This document shows, in pieces, positions 60,143 through 64,000 of a stretch of DNA of 64,000 nt. A model generated the notes under the pieces. The model did not search any database and was not told where the DNA came from. It saw only the letters and a program-made list of their open reading frames with translations. Both the position numbers and the translations under genes were made by a program. Source of the stretch: QHXW01 sp035280425 (GTDB lineage: Bacteria; Acidobacteriota; Terriglobia; Bryobacterales; Bryobacteraceae). Where the stretch lies: assembly GCA_035280425.1 (NCBI GenBank), contig DATEFW010000040.1:1-64000 (forward strand), given 5' to 3'. Positions within the stretch are counted from its first letter, which is position 1. Each line of letters starts with the position of its first letter.

Positions 60143-61183
60143 ATGTCTGCACTCCCGCCGACTCGACCAATTCCTGAGCCGCTGCACGTGGTTTCTATCG
60201 GCGGAGGCACCGGTCTTTCGGCCCTGTTGAACGGCCTCAAGAAATACGTGCCGGGATACGATGGAGGCCCATCGAGCAGTCCGGCGGTGGACATCACCGC
60301 GGTCGTCACGGTCACCGACGACGGAGGCAGCTCCGGCCGCCTGCGCCGCGATTTCGATGTTCTTCCGCCGGGCGACATCCGCAACTGTCTGGTCGCGCTC
60401 TCCGAGGACGAGGCTTTGTTATCGCGACTCTTCCAGTACCGCTTTCAGTCCGGGCGAGGCCTCAAAGGACACAGCTTCGGTAACCTGTTTCTGACGGCGC
60501 TTACGCATATCACCGGTGATTTTCCCGAGGCTGTCAAGGAGTCATCCGACGTGCTGGCCATCAAGGGCCGCATTTTTCCGGCGACAGGACAAAATGTCAT
60601 GCTGGAGGCGGTGCTTGAAAACGGGCGGCACGTGATCGGTGAAACCCGGATCAGCCGCAGCCGCCAGCGGATCGATACCATCTTTCTTCGCCCCCGCCGG
60701 GTGCGGCCGCTTCCGGATGCTCTGGAGGCTATTCGCCGCGCGGATGTGATCACTTTGGGACCCGGGTCGCTATTTACGAGCGTGATTCCGAATCTTCTGG
60801 TAGATGGCATCGCGCAGGCCATTCGCCGCTCCCGCGCCATCAAGGCGTATTTTGTGAATCTGATGTGGCAGCCGGGAGAAACCACCAACTTTCGCGCTTC
60901 CGATCATATCCGCGCCATCCAGCACCATGCCGGCGGGCGCTGGCTCGATTTTGCCGTGCTGAACACCGGCGCTGTCCGGGCGTCTCTGGTTCAGCGATAC
61001 GCGCGAAAGCACGCCGCGCCGGTTGAAAATGACGTGGATGCGGTCGTAGCCATGGGAGTGGATGTTGTTTGCGCCGACCTGGTGCAGCAAGCCGGCGTGG
61101 TCCGGCACAACCCCGACGCGATCGCGGCCATCACGATGGAGCTGGCGCGAAAAGGCCGCAGGCGCCGGCAACGGTCGCGTTAA
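60143..61183 (+). CDS. YvcK/CofD-family (gluconeogenesis factor-like) protein
   Basis: A 346-residue protein of the YvcK/CofD family. HVVSIGGGTGLSALLNGL is the nucleotide loop; VTVTDDGGSSGRLRRDFD, PPGDIRNCLVAL and GHSFGNLFLTAL are the family core. YvcK binds UDP-sugars and helps shape and murein growth, and is needed on gluconeogenic carbon. It lies 28 bases before glmU, which makes the UDP-GlcNAc that YvcK binds. The C-terminus ends in a basic tail (RKGRRRRQRSR). Confidence 0.88.
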   Translation: MSALPPTRPIPEPLHVVSIGGGTGLSALLNGLKKYVPGYDGGPSSSPAVDITAVVTVTDDGGSSGRLRRDFDVLPPGDIRNCLVALSEDEALLSRLFQYRFQSGRGLKGHSFGNLFLTALTHITGDFPEAVKESSDVLAIKGRIFPATGQNVMLEAVLENGRHVIGETRISRSRQRIDTIFLRPRRVRPLPDALEAIRRADVITLGPGSLFTSVIPNLLVDGIAQAIRRSRAIKAYFVNLMWQPGETTNFRASDHIRAIQHHAGGRWLDFAVLNTGAVRASLVQRYARKHAAPVENDVDAVVAMGVDVVCADLVQQAGVVRHNPDAIAAITMELARKGRRRRQRSR

Positions 61184-61211
61184 CCGCGCCGTGCATTGAA
61201 TAATAGGGACT

Positions 61212-62603
61212 ATGGAAACTGGAGTGACGGTCGTGATCCTGGCCGCCGGGCTGGGAACACGCATGAAGTCGCGGCGCGCGAAAGTGCTGCACTGTGCCGG
61301 GGGAAAGACGCTCATCGAGCACACGGTGGATACGGCGCTGGCCCTGGCGCCCCGCGAGCGCGTTTTTGTCGTGGTGGGGCATCAGGCGGACGAAGTGCGC
61401 CGAACTGTTCAAGCCCGGGGCGTGGGTTTCGTTCAGCAGATGGAACAGAAAGGCACCGGTCATGCCCTGATGGTCGGCCGCGAGGCTCTTGCCGGCCTGG
61501 GCGGGCTGCTGGTGATTTATTACGGCGATTGCCCGCTGATTCCGAAAACCGTGCTGGCATCGCTTGTCGAACATCAGAAGCATTCCGATGCGGCGGGAAC
61601 GATCGTCGCGGCGGAGCTGGACGATCCCACCGGCTACGGGCGCGTGATTCGCGATTCTAACGGACGTGTGCAGGAAGTGATCGAGCAGAAGGCGGCGACT
61701 CCGCAGCAACTCGCGATTCGCGAAGCCAATGTCGGCATTTATTGCTACCGCGCGGATTTGTTCTGGAAGCACGTGAACGAGCTGCGGACCGATAATCCGG
61801 CGCGCGAATATTATTTGACCGACATGGTCGGGATTTTACGAAATGCCGGCCATCCCATCGATGCCTACCGGGCGCAAAATGCCGTCGAGCTGCTGGGCAT
61901 CAACAACCGCGTCGAGCTGGCGGCGGCGGACCGCACGTTTCGGGAGCGCAAAATCCGCGAACTGATGCTGAGCGGCGTAACGGTCGAGAAGCCGGAGACG
62001 GTGGCGGTTGACGAAGACGCCGCGGTCGGCATGGATACGGTGATTGAGCCTTTTGCGCAGATTCTCGGAAAAACGCGCATCGGCGAACGATGCCGCATCG
62101 GCGCCTGCTCGATCGTGCGCGATTCCGAGCTGGCGGACGAAGTCGAAGTCGGCGCGTTTTCGATCATCGGGACTTCGCGCGTCGGTCAGGGCGCGCGGAT
62201 CGGGCCCTACGCCAGGCTGCGGCTCGAGAACGATGTCGCCGCCGGGGCGAACATCGGGAATTTCGTCGAGCTGAAGAAAACGAAAATGGGCGCGGAATCA
62301 AAAGCCATGCACCTGGCGTACCTTGGGGATTCGATCATCGGCGAAGACGTGAACGTGGGCGCAGGAACGATTACGTGCAATTTCGACGGCCGGGCGAAGC
62401 ATCGAACCATGATCGGCGATCATGTTTTCGTCGGCAGCAACTCCACGCTGGTGGCGCCTGTCGAGATCGGCGAGGGCGCATACCTGGCGGCAGGCTCGGT
62501 GATCACCGATCCGGTGCCGTCCGACGCGCTGGCATTAGGCCGCGCGCGGCAGACGATCAAGCCCGGCTGGGCGAAGAAGCGGCGGGAGATGGCGAAGGCT
62601 TGA
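61212..62603 (+). CDS. glmU: Bifunctional N-acetylglucosamine-1-phosphate uridylyltransferase/acetyltransferase
   Basis: GlmU makes UDP-GlcNAc for murein and LPS. It is 463 residues: uridylyltransferase with VVILAAGLGTRMKSRRAKVLH and the YYGDCPLI metal site, then the left-handed beta-helix acetyltransferase (for example NVGAGTITCNFDGRAKHRTMIGD, with YLAAGSVI). Both domains are complete. The start follows AATAAT plus AGGGA. Confidence 0.96.
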   Translation: METGVTVVILAAGLGTRMKSRRAKVLHCAGGKTLIEHTVDTALALAPRERVFVVVGHQADEVRRTVQARGVGFVQQMEQKGTGHALMVGREALAGLGGLLVIYYGDCPLIPKTVLASLVEHQKHSDAAGTIVAAELDDPTGYGRVIRDSNGRVQEVIEQKAATPQQLAIREANVGIYCYRADLFWKHVNELRTDNPAREYYLTDMVGILRNAGHPIDAYRAQNAVELLGINNRVELAAADRTFRERKIRELMLSGVTVEKPETVAVDEDAAVGMDTVIEPFAQILGKTRIGERCRIGACSIVRDSELADEVEVGAFSIIGTSRVGQGARIGPYARLRLENDVAAGANIGNFVELKKTKMGAESKAMHLAYLGDSIIGEDVNVGAGTITCNFDGRAKHRTMIGDHVFVGSNSTLVAPVEIGEGAYLAAGSVITDPVPSDALALGRARQTIKPGWAKKRREMAKA

Positions 62604-62636
62604 GCGCGCCGAAAGCATAGCGATGCCCGGGCGCAG

Positions 62637-63707
62637 TTAGGTCGGGTATTCTTTTGCGCTCTCGGGAATCGCGAGCTGCACTTTGCGGTCTTGGATTGAA
62701 CCCTTTAGCAGGCCGATTTCGTCCGCCGGCGCCGCAAGAGGCAGCGCCACCTGCCCGCCCTCCGCTGCCGAGCGGCAAAAGGCCATCATGATCTCGAAGC
62801 CTTTATATGCGCTTTCGAAATGGCAGGGATGGACGTTGCGATCGTCATCCAGCCAGTCGGCCATCTGCTGGATGTAGGGCGGCATGTCAAGATCGTAATT
62901 CATCGATCCGGCTCCCGAGCATGTTCCGGTTTTGGTCACGGCGCGCCAGCCGCCGCCGGTGAGCACTTCGGCGAAACCATCGGTGCCCTGCGCGCCCATG
63001 CGGCATTTGCGCCACCAGTAGTCCACTTCCGGAACATCGGGCGCGCCTGCGCCGCACTCGATCACGCCGTGCACGCCGTTCGCGAAGTGAACGAATCCAG
63101 CGATGTAGTCCGGCGATGGATGAATGTCCGCAAGTTTCCCTCGGCCCGCGGCCTGCGCCATCACCCATTCGGCCTCGGCGTCATTGTTGAACCAGCGCAG
63201 ATAGTCAACCAGGTGCGAGAGCATGTGCATCATCCAGCCGGTAGCGGTGCCGTAAACGGTGTGGATGCGGCCCAGCGCGCCCGATGCCACCAGCTCACCG
63301 ACTTTTTTGTAATGCTCGCCATAGCGGTGCTGATGGCTGACGACGGCTTTGATCCCGCTCTTCGCGATCATGTCGCGAATTTCGAAACCCTCGCGGCTGG
63401 TCAGCGCAACCGGCTTCTCCATAGCGATCAACTTGGCGCCGGATTCGATGCCGATCTTGACCATCGACGAGCGGATATGCGGCAGCGTGCAGAAGCAGAA
63501 AACGTCGGGGCGAACGGCGTGCGCGACCTCGGCAGCATCCTTTCCCTTTACTTTCGCTCCGAATTTTGCGGCTGCATCATCCAGGCGCTTTTCGTCGATA
63601 TCGCAGACGCCGGCGACTTCGAAACGCCCGTTGGCGTGAAACGCGGCGGCGTGATGCATACCGCGTTTCCCCATGCCGATGACGACAACTTTGTATTTTC
63701 CAGCCAC
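62637..63707 (-). CDS. Gfo/Idh/MocA-family oxidoreductase
   Basis: A 356-residue NAD(P)-dependent sugar-type dehydrogenase: Rossmann loop VVVIGMGKRGMHHAAAF, CDIDEKRLDDAA, and the catalytic EKPVALTS; the C-terminal beta domain follows. Substrate unknown. Adjacent to a DegT-type aminotransferase (63711 on), a pairing typical of amino-sugar synthesis. 3 bases between stop and start. Confidence 0.9.
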   Translation of the reverse strand: MAGKYKVVVIGMGKRGMHHAAAFHANGRFEVAGVCDIDEKRLDDAAAKFGAKVKGKDAAEVAHAVRPDVFCFCTLPHIRSSMVKIGIESGAKLIAMEKPVALTSREGFEIRDMIAKSGIKAVVSHQHRYGEHYKKVGELVASGALGRIHTVYGTATGWMMHMLSHLVDYLRWFNNDAEAEWVMAQAAGRGKLADIHPSPDYIAGFVHFANGVHGVIECGAGAPDVPEVDYWWRKCRMGAQGTDGFAEVLTGGGWRAVTKTGTCSGAGSMNYDLDMPPYIQQMADWLDDDRNVHPCHFESAYKGFEIMMAFCRSAAEGGQVALPLAAPADEIGLLKGSIQDRKVQLAIPESAKEYPT

Positions 63708-63710
63708 GCT

Positions 63711-64000
63711 TCACCCTACCGTCCGGTCCCACTCGAGAGTCTTGCCGATCACGTAATCGACTTCCTCTTGCGTGAGCTCGGGGAACATCGGCAGCGAAAT
63801 GCAGCAGGCGGCGTTGCGCTCGGAGTTGGGAATCGGCCCGGCGATGCGCGCTTGCTTGCCCCACGGGTAACCCTCCTGCTGATGAATGGCGATCGGGTAA
63901 TGGCACTTGGCGTCGACGCCGTTCTCGTTCAGGAAATCGAGCAGCGCATCGCGATGCTCCGGCCGTTTCGTCTCGATCACGTAGAGATGAAAGATGTGGC
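63711..64000 (-). CDS. DegT/DnrJ/EryC1/StrS-family aminotransferase, C-terminal end, cut by window edge
   Basis: The visible part (HIFHLYVIETKRPEHRDALLDF... to the end) matches the C-terminal end of PLP-dependent sugar aminotransferases: ENGVDAKCHYPIAIHQQEGY, NSERNAACCISLPMFPELTQEEVDYV. The start lies beyond 64000. Together with the oxidoreductase it probably acts on a nucleotide sugar. Confidence 0.88.
   Translation of the reverse strand, partial: HIFHLYVIETKRPEHRDALLDFLNENGVDAKCHYPIAIHQQEGYPWGKQARIAGPIPNSERNAACCISLPMFPELTQEEVDYVIGKTLEWDRTVG

Noticed and set aside
1..64000. tRNA, rRNA, CRISPR arrays, insertion sequences or prophage
   Set aside because: No cloverleaf-type conserved GGTTCRANNC context, no regularly spaced repeats and no transposase or integrase motifs were seen by eye.

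Overview
The window looks like chromosomal DNA of a member of Acidobacteriota, most likely the Solibacter/Bryobacter branch. The evidence is family level. There are two adjacent secreted proteins of the acidobacterial VWFA-related type, a very large secreted protein ending in the Solibacter-type C-terminal domain (TIGR03437-like), the start of a secreted carboxypeptidase-regulatory-like (TonB-receptor style) protein, and many secreted TPR proteins. Base composition is GC-rich and even. I see no insertion sequence, prophage, CRISPR array, tRNA or rRNA.

Layout. 1-3.2 kb: end-truncated secreted protein and a secreted six-hairpin glycosidase. 3.2-7.9 kb: a housekeeping run pheS-pheT-HNH-folP, with 4-base overlaps from pheT onward. 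7.9-12.8 kb (minus strand): heavy-metal RND efflux (czcBA-like) preceded by a membrane protein and a 46-codon Arg-rich small ORF coupled to czcB. 12.9-16.4 kb: an NRAMP-like carrier and the VWFA pair. 16.4-18.8 kb: kdsB-pyrG. 18.9-25 kb (minus): three alkaline-phosphatase-superfamily enzymes, a ribbon-helix-helix protein and a membrane protein. 25.2-27.7 kb: M16 protease and two unknowns.

The most notable part is 27.8-40 kb. Five overlapping plus-strand genes encode a 3-beta-HSD-like SDR (SdmB-like), a CYP51-type P450, a Rieske oxygenase (SdmA-like), an oxidosqualene cyclase with the DCTAE motif, and a squalene-epoxidase-like flavoprotein. Together these would turn squalene into a cyclised sterol and remove the C-14 and one or more C-4 methyls: a compact bacterial sterol operon. 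Divergent from it is a minus-strand operon of an ABC ATPase, an FtsX permease, a LolA-like periplasmic carrier and a geranylgeranyl-reductase-family flavoprotein, which I infer may modify or move the lipid product. A promoter and a perfect 7+7 palindrome lie between the two.

40-64 kb: a PilZ protein, coiled-coil and TPR proteins, an exported methyltransferase-like protein, large secreted Ig-repeat proteins, tandem TPR paralogues, a sodium:solute symporter and an APC permease, a tiny AT-hook protein whose promoter lies between two matching palindromes 85 bp apart, a beta-lactamase-fold/NamZ fusion for murein recycling, yvcK-like and glmU genes, and the start of a sugar oxidoreductase/aminotransferase pair cut by the window edge.

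Several genes (pheS, kdsB, the 12.8 kb membrane gene, the NamZ fusion, the symporter) have a -10-like hexamer 5-11 bases before the start codon and no clear Shine-Dalgarno, suggesting leaderless mRNAs alongside normal AGGAGG-led genes.
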